Below are positions 34,083 through 42,455 of a stretch of 64,000 nucleotides of DNA, one piece after another. The position numbers and the translations under genes are program-made. Positions within the stretch are counted from its first letter, which is position 1, and each line of letters begins with the position of its first letter. Source of the DNA: M3007 sp964539805 (GTDB lineage: Bacteria; Bacteroidota; Bacteroidia; Chitinophagales; Saprospiraceae). The notes under the pieces were generated by a model. The model ran no database searches and had not been told where the DNA came from. It worked only from the letters and a program-made list of their open reading frames with translations. The DNA lies in assembly GCA_964539805.1 (NCBI GenBank), contig CAZIKN010000006.1, forward strand, positions 1-64,000, given 5' to 3'.

Positions 34083-34550
34083 ATGAAATTCGCAGCCGTA
34101 AAGAATGACGTCGCTTTACGAAAAATCTTCAGCAACGAAAACAAAAAGGAAGTACTCATTTCCTTTTTGAACGCTGTCCTCGACTTTGAGGAGAAGCACA
34201 AAATCATGGACGTGACCATCTTGAATCCATACCAACTCCCGAAGTTCAGGGACGGGAAGGCAACCATCATTGATGTGAAGGCACGAGACCAAAGTGGTCG
34301 GGAGTTCATCGTCGAGATGCAGGTGGCGGACGCTTTGGGTTTCAGCAAACGGGTTTTGTACTACACTCCCGAAGAATTAGAGGCATACGATTACGCTGGG
34401 TTAAGAGAGACAGAAGATAGATTAAGATTGGCAAAAGCGAAGAAAGAGGAACAGATTAAAATCGCACGGCAAATGAAACAGAACAATATAAGTAATGAAA
34501 TAATAAAAAAATGTACCGACTTGACTGACGAAGAAATAGATGAAATATAG
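34083..34550 (+). CDS. Short, internally deleted Rpn-family nuclease
   Basis: 155 residues from the ATG at 34083, 22 bp after the first Rpn gene. Residues 1-95 align closely with the first Rpn ('NDVALRKIFSNEN', Asp64, Glu78, Gln80 all kept), but after 'KRVLYYT' the sequence jumps to a tail like the distal end of other Rpn proteins ('PEELEAYDYAGLRETEDRLRL' split). About 110 residues of the middle region are missing. The nuclease core appears intact, so it may be a functional small form or a deletion derivative. Confidence 0.82.
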   Translation: MKFAAVKNDVALRKIFSNENKKEVLISFLNAVLDFEEKHKIMDVTILNPYQLPKFRDGKATIIDVKARDQSGREFIVEMQVADALGFSKRVLYYTPEELEAYDYAGLRETEDRLRLAKAKKEEQIKIARQMKQNNISNEIIKKCTDLTDEEIDEI

Positions 34551-34648
34551 ATGCTTTTTTCCCGTCTATGGGTTTGTCGCCAGGGTAAACCAACGGTGAA
34601 ATGATTTAATCGTTACACCAAGCAACGGTGAAATAGGATTGCCCTGCT

Positions 34649-34841
34649 ATGAGACCGCTTACCCAACTACGACACTACACGCCTCGGATTTGCAATTTTA
34701 TTCAACTGAAAAAGGGTAGAAGCGGCTAAGGCTATGAATATGAGCCAATTAACGCCTGATTGTATTTCATGGGTGAGCTGTTTGCCCAATGCGCCCAAGG
34801 CGATAAAGAACAGGTGGGCGGCGAAAGTGCCGAGGGCAAGG
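34649..34841. repeat. LysE 3'-end repeat, parental copy C
   Basis: Direct repeat with 32907-33099 (193 bp) and, over 34656-34755, with 32134-32233. All three are in the same orientation. Copy C lies inside the intact gene; 18 bp beyond its stop belong to the repeat as well. Confidence 0.92.
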
Positions 34842-35317
34842 CTAAGGACGTATATTTTACCTGTTGAAATCCAGTTCTTAGTTTTGGTATGGCTCAGCAT
34901 GCCCTGGGAAAACAGTGCGGCATTCCAGCCCAACCAAAAAGGAATGAAGGTGGGTGTCAGGATGCGAACCAGCATGCCGGCCCCGATTGGCCACATACCT
35001 TCAGGCAAAAAAAGCACATTGGATGGGGTATTTTCGGGCGAAAACAGGGCAAGTCCTGCGCCGATGGTCAAAACGACCATGACGGTCAGGGTTAACCAGT
35101 TCAAAAGATTGTACCATTTTTTTTGTTTAAAAAACCAGCTCAGTCCGGGCAAACTTACCCACACGAAAAAGGCTTCTACCAGGATAGCACCTAAGGAAAA
35201 AGCAAGAGCGGCCATCAGTCCGTCCGTAAAACCGATGTTCACGATGCCCAAAGTGATGATGCCGGGCGCGATAGAGCCTAAAAAACTGACCAAGAATCCG
35301 ATTTGAGCGATTTTCAT
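34667..35317 (-). CDS. LysE/RhtB-type amino-acid exporter family protein
   Basis: 216 residues, about six predicted membrane helices. The N-terminal 'GFLVSFLGSIAPGIITLGIVNI' (split) has the Gly-Ser-x-x-Pro-Gly pattern of the LysE superfamily. The family exports amino acids or similar small molecules across the inner membrane. It overlaps the upstream ATP-grasp gene by 4 bp (ATGA). Its 3' end is the parent of remnants A and B (copy C, 34649-34841). Confidence 0.85.
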   Translation of the reverse strand: MKIAQIGFLVSFLGSIAPGIITLGIVNIGFTDGLMAALAFSLGAILVEAFFVWVSLPGLSWFFKQKKWYNLLNWLTLTVMVVLTIGAGLALFSPENTPSNVLFLPEGMWPIGAGMLVRILTPTFIPFWLGWNAALFSQGMLSHTKTKNWISTGKIYVLSLALGTFAAHLFFIALGALGKQLTHEIQSGVNWLIFIALAASTLFQLNKIANPRRVVS

Positions 35318-36393
35318 ATTTTGTTATCTAATTTTTCCAACAGTTGAAAGTGTCTTTTTGCCGCATTCAGGTAGTGCAAGCCTTTTAAAAAGGGCCAGTA
35401 TTTTATGCCGTTCTTATTATTGTACCGACTGATCTCAAACAAAGAAAACCAATGTTTGCTCACATCGGCCCATGCTTGTCTCATGGTCAGGTTGTTGTGA
35501 TAGATGTGATTGGGTGCTGCCCCGGCACCGTTAAATTCTAAAATCACAAAGTTCTTTCCCTGGCGCAAGTCGTCAATGGAGGAACATTTCAGGTCAAATC
35601 GCCCCCAATAAAACTGCCCTTTGTACAGGCTGATTTGGTCAAACACTCGGGTCAGTTCCGCATCAATCTCGTGTTTCAGGTTGTGGAGTCGGGCGCCCCG
35701 CTGCCTGTTGGCGGCCAGGGTGAGCAGGTATTTTTCGCCGTTGGGCACTATTTTTTGCAAATTTTCGGCGTGTTTGCTTGACAATTCATGCAATCGAGCG
35801 GCAGCGCGGGGGCTTGTTTTAATCAAATACAGCAAGGAGGAGCGCCCATTTCCGATTACCTCGATGGGTTCTTTCCAGGTCATGCCGGTGATTTGGCCGG
35901 TTTTTGAATCCGGGTGCCTGATGTAAAAAACGCTCAGTTCAATGGGCAGGTCAACCCATTCCTGTATGATGTAATCCACCGGGCAGGATTTGTGGTAGTC
36001 GGCCATTTTGGCTACGGATTCAATTTTCCTGAACAACAGCCCTTTCATGCCGACATCGGGCTTTACGGCAAATGGAAAGACAAAGTGCTCGTTTTCAATG
36101 ACTTTCAATACTTCTTCAAACGGAACGGATGCTTTGATATAACTTGTTTTGGGAAAAGTGGAGGGCGGCAACTGTTCATACATTTCGCGCTTGCACTCTC
36201 CTTCAAAGCCTCCAAATTCCAGGCTGGGATTGCTTGAGCTGAAAAACCACAGGTTTCTGCACCGAAGTGAACACCAAAGCCACACAAACCCGATAGGGAG
36301 TTTGTGGAAGGATATTGGCCATTGCTCCCAATTTTGAATGACCTTGTATAGCTTTTTATAAATCAGTAATATGCTTTTTGGTGATTTCATCAT
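35314..36393 (-). CDS. ATP-grasp ligase family protein
   Basis: 359 residues from the first of two adjacent ATGs (36393/36390); a longer frame would overlap GH3 and is disfavoured. The ATP-grasp pattern is visible: 'FPFAVKPDVGMKGLLFRKI' (ATP-binding Lys and Gly-rich loop, about 110-128), 'DYIIQEWVDLPIELSVFYIR' (about 145-165) and the metal-binding 'FVILEFNGAGAAPNHIYHNN' (about 290-310, Glu and Asn). Such enzymes join a carboxylate to an amine through an acyl phosphate; substrates unknown. Middle gene of the GH3-ATP-grasp-LysE operon. Confidence 0.8.
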   Translation of the reverse strand: MMKSPKSILLIYKKLYKVIQNWEQWPISFHKLPIGFVWLWCSLRCRNLWFFSSSNPSLEFGGFEGECKREMYEQLPPSTFPKTSYIKASVPFEEVLKVIENEHFVFPFAVKPDVGMKGLLFRKIESVAKMADYHKSCPVDYIIQEWVDLPIELSVFYIRHPDSKTGQITGMTWKEPIEVIGNGRSSLLYLIKTSPRAAARLHELSSKHAENLQKIVPNGEKYLLTLAANRQRGARLHNLKHEIDAELTRVFDQISLYKGQFYWGRFDLKCSSIDDLRQGKNFVILEFNGAGAAPNHIYHNNLTMRQAWADVSKHWFSLFEISRYNNKNGIKYWPFLKGLHYLNAAKRHFQLLEKLDNKI

Positions 36394-36410
36394 CACAGGT
36401 ATCAAGTACG

Positions 36411-37949
36411 TTATCCGCAAGCCGGGTGTCTCCCTGAAAGAAAGTCCAACCAATTGTTCAAGGTTTCATTTTTTAACACTCGGGGAATCTTGGCCTGGCC
36501 GTTCAGTTTTCCGCGTTGTGCAAGCCAGGCGTAAAATACTTCCTTGGGTAAAATTTCAACCTTGATATCGTGCAGCGCATAGCGGCGCTCCACGGCATAA
36601 TCATCATTGAGGATGCAAAGATATTCGTCCACAGCCTTTGCAAAGGCATCAGGGGAAACCGCTGCATTTTGCATACTGACGTACCATTGGTGCTGCCACC
36701 CGCCATTAGCTTTGGGCAGGCCTGCCACCGCAAACTCGATAACACCTGCCTGCAGGGCCTGGTCGGCTCTCCGAACCGCTTCATTCAGGTTATCCATGGA
36801 AATGTGTTCGCCGCAAACGGACAGGAACTGGCCTGTTCGCCCGGTTATTTTAAACTCCGTTCTGGACAGATCGGTAAATTGAATCGTATCACCCAATAAG
36901 TATCGCCATGCGCCGGAGCAGGTACTGATCAAGAGGGCATATTGCTCGTTTTCTGACACTTCAGCCAGGGTAAGGACTGTCGCATGGGGTTTCAAATGGC
37001 CATTTTCGTCAAAATTTTGTGTATTGAGCGGGACAAATTCGAAATAGATACCACAATCCGTCAACAAACGAAGCGCGTGGGCTTCCGGGCGGTTTTGGTA
37101 GGCAAAAAAGCCCTCAGAGGCCATGTAACTGTCCACACAATGCACTTTTTTGCCCAGCAATTGATCAAAATACTGTTTGTAGGGTTCAAAAAAAACGCCA
37201 CCGTGCACGTACATATTGAAGTTGGGCCATATATCGTGAATATTGGCTAAGCCATAACGGTCTATGATGTTTTCAAAAATCAACTGAACCCAGGCAGGGT
37301 TGCCAACGGTAAAACCTATGTCCCATTTGTGGGCCTCCCGCGTGATGGCCTCAATGCGGCTGCTCCAATCCGGCAAATCCGTAATATCACGGCCGGGGCG
37401 ATAATAATTGGCTAACCATAGTGGCCGATTAAGCCCGATGATGCCACTCAAATCGCCGGTAAAATGACGGCCCTCCGGCAGCAGGGCGGTACAGCTGCCC
37501 ACCATGAGCATGGGCTTTCGGAGTTGTTGCGGGGATAATTTGTATTTGGCCAGGTCAAAAAACAGGCGCATGGAACCTTTGGACATGGCGCGCAGCATGT
37601 GCCGGGTGACGGGGATGTACTTGCTGGAAGCGCCAGAGGTGCCGCTGCTCAGGGCATAGTAGGGGACAATGCCCGGCCAGGTTACATTGGGCTCGTCTAA
37701 TCGCGCCTGGCTCCACCATTGCCGGTAAAATGCATCATATTCGGATGCAGGAACGGCTTGTTGGTAGGCCGAGGCAATATCTCGTTGTTTAATTATCCTG
37801 GAGAAGTTGTGTTGGGTGCCGAACGCTGTGTTTCGGGCAAAGCGCAATAGTTTGCGCAACTGTACTTCTTGTTCTGCCACGGCTTCCGGGTTGGGCAAAT
37901 CCGAGGTTTTGGCAATTTTTAAGCCTGCATTTAATATTGTTCCGAGCAT
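36411..37949 (-). CDS. GH3-family acyl-adenylate/amino-acid conjugating enzyme
   Basis: 512 residues. ANL-type motif I 'YYALSSGTSGASSKYIPVT' (about 96-115), 'YMASEGFFAYQN' (about 275, motif II) and 'WRYLLGDTIQFTDL' (about 350, motif III Asp) match the GH3 family. Plant GH3 enzymes activate acids with ATP and join them to amino acids; bacterial members are uncharacterised for the most part. First gene of the minus-strand operon, 17 bp before the ATP-grasp gene. Confidence 0.9.
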   Translation of the reverse strand: MLGTILNAGLKIAKTSDLPNPEAVAEQEVQLRKLLRFARNTAFGTQHNFSRIIKQRDIASAYQQAVPASEYDAFYRQWWSQARLDEPNVTWPGIVPYYALSSGTSGASSKYIPVTRHMLRAMSKGSMRLFFDLAKYKLSPQQLRKPMLMVGSCTALLPEGRHFTGDLSGIIGLNRPLWLANYYRPGRDITDLPDWSSRIEAITREAHKWDIGFTVGNPAWVQLIFENIIDRYGLANIHDIWPNFNMYVHGGVFFEPYKQYFDQLLGKKVHCVDSYMASEGFFAYQNRPEAHALRLLTDCGIYFEFVPLNTQNFDENGHLKPHATVLTLAEVSENEQYALLISTCSGAWRYLLGDTIQFTDLSRTEFKITGRTGQFLSVCGEHISMDNLNEAVRRADQALQAGVIEFAVAGLPKANGGWQHQWYVSMQNAAVSPDAFAKAVDEYLCILNDDYAVERRYALHDIKVEILPKEVFYAWLAQRGKLNGQAKIPRVLKNETLNNWLDFLSGRHPACG

Positions 37950-38071
37950 GTGCAGATGGTCATTTCAAACATTGACTTAGCTGCACAAAGGTATTTTGAC
38001 CGTTCGGCACTGATCGTGAAGTTACGGTTACCTTTAGGTGAAGAAATTGTTTAACGAGGCTGACCCCGGCC

Positions 38072-39382
38072 TTATTCCTGCCTCCAGCCATCCCTGGCGT
38101 CACTCATAGCCCATGCCGCTCCCGCATTTTCAATGGCATTGAACATGGGCAGCCATTCGGCAGGGCCGGCACTTTGGGTGAGTATCTCGTGGCGGCGCAT
38201 TTGTACAATGATGTCCAAAGGATTGATGAGCACGGGACAGGCTTCCACGCAGGCATTACAAGTAGTGCAGGCATGGAGTTCTTCGGGTGTTATGCGGTCA
38301 AAGAGGCTTTTGCCGTCGTTGTAGTTTTCTTTGGTGAATTTGCCCGCTGTTATGTTTGCTCCGACCTCATCTGCACGGTCGCGCACATCCATCATAATTT
38401 TTCGTGGAGAGAGTTTTTTTCCGGTTGTATTGGCGGGGCAGGCCGAGGTGCAACGGCCACACTCGGTGCAGGTATAGGCCTGCATGATATTAGTCCAGCC
38501 CAAAGAAAAAACATCGTTTGCCCCAAATTCGGGCAGTTCGTTTGAGGCATTGGGGTCAGGCTGATCCAATCCCATCATGATGCGAACTTCCTTTTGTACT
38601 TCGGGCATATTGGCGATTTCACCTTTGGGCGACAGTTTGGCATACCAGGTGTTTGGGAATGCCAGCAGTATGTGCAGGTGCTTGGAATAGGGCAAATAGA
38701 CTAAAAAGCCAAAAACGGTGAGTATGTGGAGCCACCAGCCGAAGCGTTCCACAAGGATAGCGCTCGCGGTGTCCAATCCACCAAATAGCGCTGGCCCCAG
38801 CCAGCTGCTGATGGCAAAATTGCCGGTAAGATGATAGTGCTCCACATTCCTGCCCTGAAGCACCTTGTCGCCACCATTCATACAAAACACACCTATAATA
38901 AGGATGATTTCCAAAAAGAGAATGGTGTTGGCATCCCGCATGGGGAAGCCTTTGAGTTCCGGTTTCTGAAAGCGGGGCACTTGTAGCACATTCCTGCGGA
39001 GCAGGAAAATAATGGTGGCTAAGAAGGCCAACACGGACAAGACCTCAATGGTACTGATCACAAAAGTGTAAAACCCGCCGAGATAGGGTGCAAAAAAACG
39101 GTGGGTGCCGAAAATGCCATCCACAAAAATTTCGATCAGTTCAATCTGGGTGATCAGGAAGGCCACATATATAAATAGGTGGAACACCGCAGGTATCCAA
39201 TTGGCAAACATTTTTTGTTGCCCCAAAGCCACCAACAGGACATTGCGCCAACGCTGGCCTGCATGATCCGTAATCGTTTCGGGCTTTCCTAATTGAATGT
39301 TTTGCCATACCCTGTTGAAACCCTTGTACGCAACGAAGATAGAAATGGCTGAAATGGCCAAAAAAGCAATGGATTGAAACAT
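38072..39382 (-). CDS. Membrane Fe-S oxidoreductase (heterodisulfide reductase-like)
   Basis: 436 residues from the ATG at 39382; the frame stays open upstream but would overlap the divergent pyrR-like gene. Several membrane helices (about 1-240), then two 4Fe-4S clusters: 'CTECGRCTSACP' near residue 300 and 'CTTCNACVEACP' near residue 370. This is the common Bacteroidota (Fe-S)-binding protein, an HdrD/GlpC-like electron carrier, often paired with a separate CCG-domain subunit, which is not present downstream within the window's gene order. Confidence 0.88.
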   Translation of the reverse strand: MFQSIAFLAISAISIFVAYKGFNRVWQNIQLGKPETITDHAGQRWRNVLLVALGQQKMFANWIPAVFHLFIYVAFLITQIELIEIFVDGIFGTHRFFAPYLGGFYTFVISTIEVLSVLAFLATIIFLLRRNVLQVPRFQKPELKGFPMRDANTILFLEIILIIGVFCMNGGDKVLQGRNVEHYHLTGNFAISSWLGPALFGGLDTASAILVERFGWWLHILTVFGFLVYLPYSKHLHILLAFPNTWYAKLSPKGEIANMPEVQKEVRIMMGLDQPDPNASNELPEFGANDVFSLGWTNIMQAYTCTECGRCTSACPANTTGKKLSPRKIMMDVRDRADEVGANITAGKFTKENYNDGKSLFDRITPEELHACTTCNACVEACPVLINPLDIIVQMRRHEILTQSAGPAEWLPMFNAIENAGAAWAMSDARDGWRQE

Positions 39383-39494
39383 TTTTTGCAGATTTTTTTT
39401 TGCAGCCCGAAAAATACGACGAGGGTTTTTGACTTTTGCATCCTCTTTAAGGATTTCCCAAAGAATATATTGAACAACGTACAACATCAGGACC

Positions 39495-39995
39495 ATGCAA
39501 ATACTTAATGACCGCCAGATCAGGCAAAAAATCAGGCGCATTGCCATTGAAATTCTGGAGCGCAATCATGGCGAGCCAGAAATCGTTTTGGCCGGGCTTA
39601 ATAACAACGGGCTTGGTTTCGCTAAATTGCTTTTGGCTGATTTACAAGAGATTAAATCCGATAAAACGACAATCATACTCACCAAGATAAGATTGAATCC
39701 CGCCAATCCTTTAGCCTATTCTCCAGAGATTGAGCTGGGGCAGGATGCCCTGAAAGGCAGGCCGGTTATTATTGTGGATGATGTGGCCAATACAGGCCGG
39801 ACCATTTTTTATGCCGTACAGCCGCTCTTGCCCGTATTGCCCAAAAAAGTAGAGGTGGCGGTGCTGGTTGATCGCAAGCACAAGCTTTTTCCCGTAAAAG
39901 CGGATTATGTGGGCATGTCATTAGCCACTACCTTGCTGGAGGATATTGACTGCCAAATCCGGGACGTTGATGAAATGGCCGTCCATTTGCACTGA
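39495..39995 (+). CDS. pyrR: PyrR-like phosphoribosyltransferase
   Basis: 166 residues. The PRPP-binding loop 'VIIVDDVANTGRT' (about 91-103) is intact, with 'LAGLNNNGLGFAKLL' upstream and 'KVEVAVLVDRKH…FPVKADYVG' downstream, as in PyrR/uracil phosphoribosyltransferase-type proteins. PyrR in Firmicutes is both a weak UPRTase and an mRNA-binding attenuation regulator of pyr genes. RNA binding here is not shown; it is noted because carB in this window has an attenuator-like leader. Confidence 0.75.
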   Translation: MQILNDRQIRQKIRRIAIEILERNHGEPEIVLAGLNNNGLGFAKLLLADLQEIKSDKTTIILTKIRLNPANPLAYSPEIELGQDALKGRPVIIVDDVANTGRTIFYAVQPLLPVLPKKVEVAVLVDRKHKLFPVKADYVGMSLATTLLEDIDCQIRDVDEMAVHLH

Positions 39996-40110
39996 AAATT
40001 ATCTTTGTACAACACAAATGATAAAAAGCTTTTAGCATTTGGCATAAATTGACTTCCTTTGCCCCCGAAATCCATAAATACATATTTTCGCACAAGTACT
40101 TTGAAATATT

Positions 40111-41049
40111 ATGCTTAGTCGCCGCAGTGTTCGCATTAAAGTTATGCAGTTGTTGTACATGCTCAATCGGGATGAGCAACTTACTGTTCCTGAATTAGTT
40201 AAAGAATATAATGATGGCATTTGGAGAACGTATGAACTGTATATTTTTCACCTCTGGGTTATCCTTAAAGTAACACAGTATGCTGAAAAAGATGCCACGA
40301 TCAGAGCGGCTAAACTCTTGCCAGATGAAGAGGACAAATCATTCTCGCCACGCCTGTATAAAAATGACAGCATTCAGAGTTTGGCCAACCATGTAGGTTT
40401 CCTCAATCTTGTGGCCAAGTACAAAATCAATGTTGACATTGACGAAGACCATATTCGTTCCTTATACCTCGCTTTTGGCAATACGGAGGAAAGCAAAAAA
40501 TACCTCGCCTTAGAAGCTCCCGGGCAGGAGGATCATAACAAAATCATCCTTGAACTCTACCGCTTTTTGGTTAATCATGACCTCTTTATTGAACTGACGG
40601 AAGAGCGTTTCAATAATTGGGACGATGACGAATCATTGGTTGTAGGCGCCATGAAAAAGACGCTGAAAGCTATGCCTTTCAAAGGGGAATTTTATCTGGA
40701 ACATGCACCCTCGGATGAAACCGTGCGGCAGTTTGGCGAAGAATTGCTCAAGCGCACCTGCCAGGAGGACAAAGCGCTTTTTGATATGATTGACCCCATG
40801 TTGAAAAACTGGGATTCCGAACGCGTAGCCATTTTGGATATGATTATGATCAAAATGGCGCTTTGTGAGCTGATGCATTTCCCGACTATCCCGGTAAAGG
40901 TCACCCTGAACGAATTTGTAGAAATATCAAAGGTGTATTCCTCAGATAAAAGTAAGGACTTTATCAATGGTATTTTGGATCGCCTGATGAAAAAACTGAT
41001 CAAGGAGGACCTGATCGTCAAAGAAGGCAGGGGATTGATTGACAATTGA
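40111..41049 (+). CDS. nusB: Transcription antitermination factor NusB
   Basis: 312 residues, about twice the E. coli length, as usual for Bacteroidota. The NusB fold occupies the C-terminal part (about 165-305: 'DMIDPMLKNWDSERVAILDMIMIKMALCEL' split, then 'IPVKVTLNEFVEISKVYSSDKSKDFINGILDRL' split). The N-terminal half is a helical extension beginning 'LSRRSVRIKVMQLLYML'. It works with NusE (S10) on boxA RNA in rRNA antitermination. Confidence 0.94.
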   Translation: MLSRRSVRIKVMQLLYMLNRDEQLTVPELVKEYNDGIWRTYELYIFHLWVILKVTQYAEKDATIRAAKLLPDEEDKSFSPRLYKNDSIQSLANHVGFLNLVAKYKINVDIDEDHIRSLYLAFGNTEESKKYLALEAPGQEDHNKIILELYRFLVNHDLFIELTEERFNNWDDDESLVVGAMKKTLKAMPFKGEFYLEHAPSDETVRQFGEELLKRTCQEDKALFDMIDPMLKNWDSERVAILDMIMIKMALCELMHFPTIPVKVTLNEFVEISKVYSSDKSKDFINGILDRLMKKLIKEDLIVKEGRGLIDN

Positions 41050-41069
41050 TTATCGCAATTATCATCATC

Positions 41070-41129
41070 ATGGACAACGCAAAGTACTTAGAAGCTACTC
41101 GCGTCTGTAAATCTTTAAAAATCAAGTAA
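41070..41129 (+). CDS. Very small ORF between nusB and prs (doubtful)
   Basis: 19 codons from ATG to TAA (MDNAKYLEATRVCKSLKIK). No strong ribosome binding site. It is listed because the spacer otherwise has no explanation and the ORF is compact; it could equally be chance. Confidence 0.15.
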   Translation: MDNAKYLEATRVCKSLKIK

Positions 41130-41211
41130 ATCAATCCAGGTAATCTTCGAAATCACTTAAATCCTGGTATATCATACTATTACATTGACGGAAAATTTTG
41201 ACATAATAGAA

Positions 41212-42141
41212 ATGCCCGAAGTAAAACTTTTTGCGGGTACCGGCTCTATGGTACTCGCCGAACAAATAGCCCGACACTACGATATTAAATTGGGGGATAC
41301 CACTTTGGCTCGATTTGCTGATGGTGAAATGCAGACGATCATCAATGAGAGCGTTCGCGGTTTTTACACCTTTTTTATTCAAAGTTCCCATCAGCCACAT
41401 GACAATTTTATGGAGCTGTTACTTTGGATAGATACCGCAAAACGCGCCTCCGCAGGCTATATTACGGCTGTCATGCCTTATTTTGGTTATGCGCGCCAGG
41501 ATAGAAAAGACAAACCCAGGGTGCCCATTAGTGCCAAATTGATGGCTAATATGCTCACCGCCGCCGGGGCCAACCGTATTATGACCATGGACTTGCACGC
41601 TGATCAGGTGCAGGGATTTTTTGACATTCCGGTGGATCACTTGCGTTCAGAGGCTATTTATTTTGAGTATCTCGCCAAACAGGACATGTCCAATGTCCTG
41701 TTTGCCAGCCCCGATGTGGGCGGGGTAAAGCGCGCTCGTTCCTATTCCAAAAAATTCAGCCGTGAATTTGTTATTTGCGATAAATATCGCACGAAGGCCA
41801 ATGAAGTGGCGGCCATGACGGTCATCGGAGATGTGAATGGAGCGGATGTCATTTTGGTTGATGACCTTGTAGATACTGCCGGCACCTTGTGCAAGGCAGC
41901 TGATGCCTTGATCGAGAAGGGGGCTAAGTCTGTTCGTGCCATTTGCACCCATCCGGTGCTTTCCGGGAAGGCTTATGACAACATAGAGCACTCAAAACTG
42001 AGCGAGCTCATCGTTTGTGATACTATTCCGCTCACACAACAATCGCCTAAAATAAAGGTATTGAGCACCGCATCATTGTTCTCCAGAGCCATTAGGAACA
42101 CCGTAGAGCATAAGTCCATAGCGGCTTTGTTTAGTGTTTAA
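41212..42141 (+). CDS. prs: Ribose-phosphate pyrophosphokinase (PRPP synthetase)
   Basis: 309 residues from the ATG at 41212; a TTG nine codons upstream is possible. Class I signature: 'LGDTTLARFADGEMQTII', 'MPYFGYARQDRKDKPR' (catalytic flexible loop), 'MTMDLHADQVQGFFDIPVD' and the PRPP loop 'VILVDDLVDTAGTL'. It makes PRPP from ribose-5-phosphate and ATP for nucleotide, His and Trp synthesis, in keeping with the pyrR-like and carB genes of the window. Confidence 0.95.
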   Translation: MPEVKLFAGTGSMVLAEQIARHYDIKLGDTTLARFADGEMQTIINESVRGFYTFFIQSSHQPHDNFMELLLWIDTAKRASAGYITAVMPYFGYARQDRKDKPRVPISAKLMANMLTAAGANRIMTMDLHADQVQGFFDIPVDHLRSEAIYFEYLAKQDMSNVLFASPDVGGVKRARSYSKKFSREFVICDKYRTKANEVAAMTVIGDVNGADVILVDDLVDTAGTLCKAADALIEKGAKSVRAICTHPVLSGKAYDNIEHSKLSELIVCDTIPLTQQSPKIKVLSTASLFSRAIRNTVEHKSIAALFSV

Positions 42142-42455
42142 ATGTTGATTTGAGGGATGTTGATTTGTTGATTTGATGGGATGGCTTAGGTGTCCTTCCT
42201 CTTTCCTTTCGATTATCATCAAATTAGGGTTTCATAGGGGACTCAGGCTAAGCCAATCACAAATGCTCAAGCGGCGTGTTCCCTACTAAAGTACGGGACA
42301 GGCTATTCCGAACGCAGTGAGGAATCTGGCCAAGGGGTAGATTGTCAGATGCCCAACGAAGATTCCTCACTGCGTTCGGAATGACACCCTGGGTAGGCAA
42401 ATTGATAACCCCTTTTTTAACCTTTAAGATGCTGTAATTTACAGGGAGACCTTGG
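42142..42455. repeat. Intergenic region with REP-like inverted repeat
   Basis: This 314-bp spacer carries a 23-bp perfect inverted repeat, arms 42305-42327 (starting attccgaacgcagtgagg) and 42360-42382, with a 32-nt loop. The arm sequence is a palindromic extragenic repeat that I recall from many Bacteroidota genomes. It may act as a bidirectional terminator between the convergent prs and lycopene cyclase genes. Nothing else was seen in the spacer. Confidence 0.75.
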
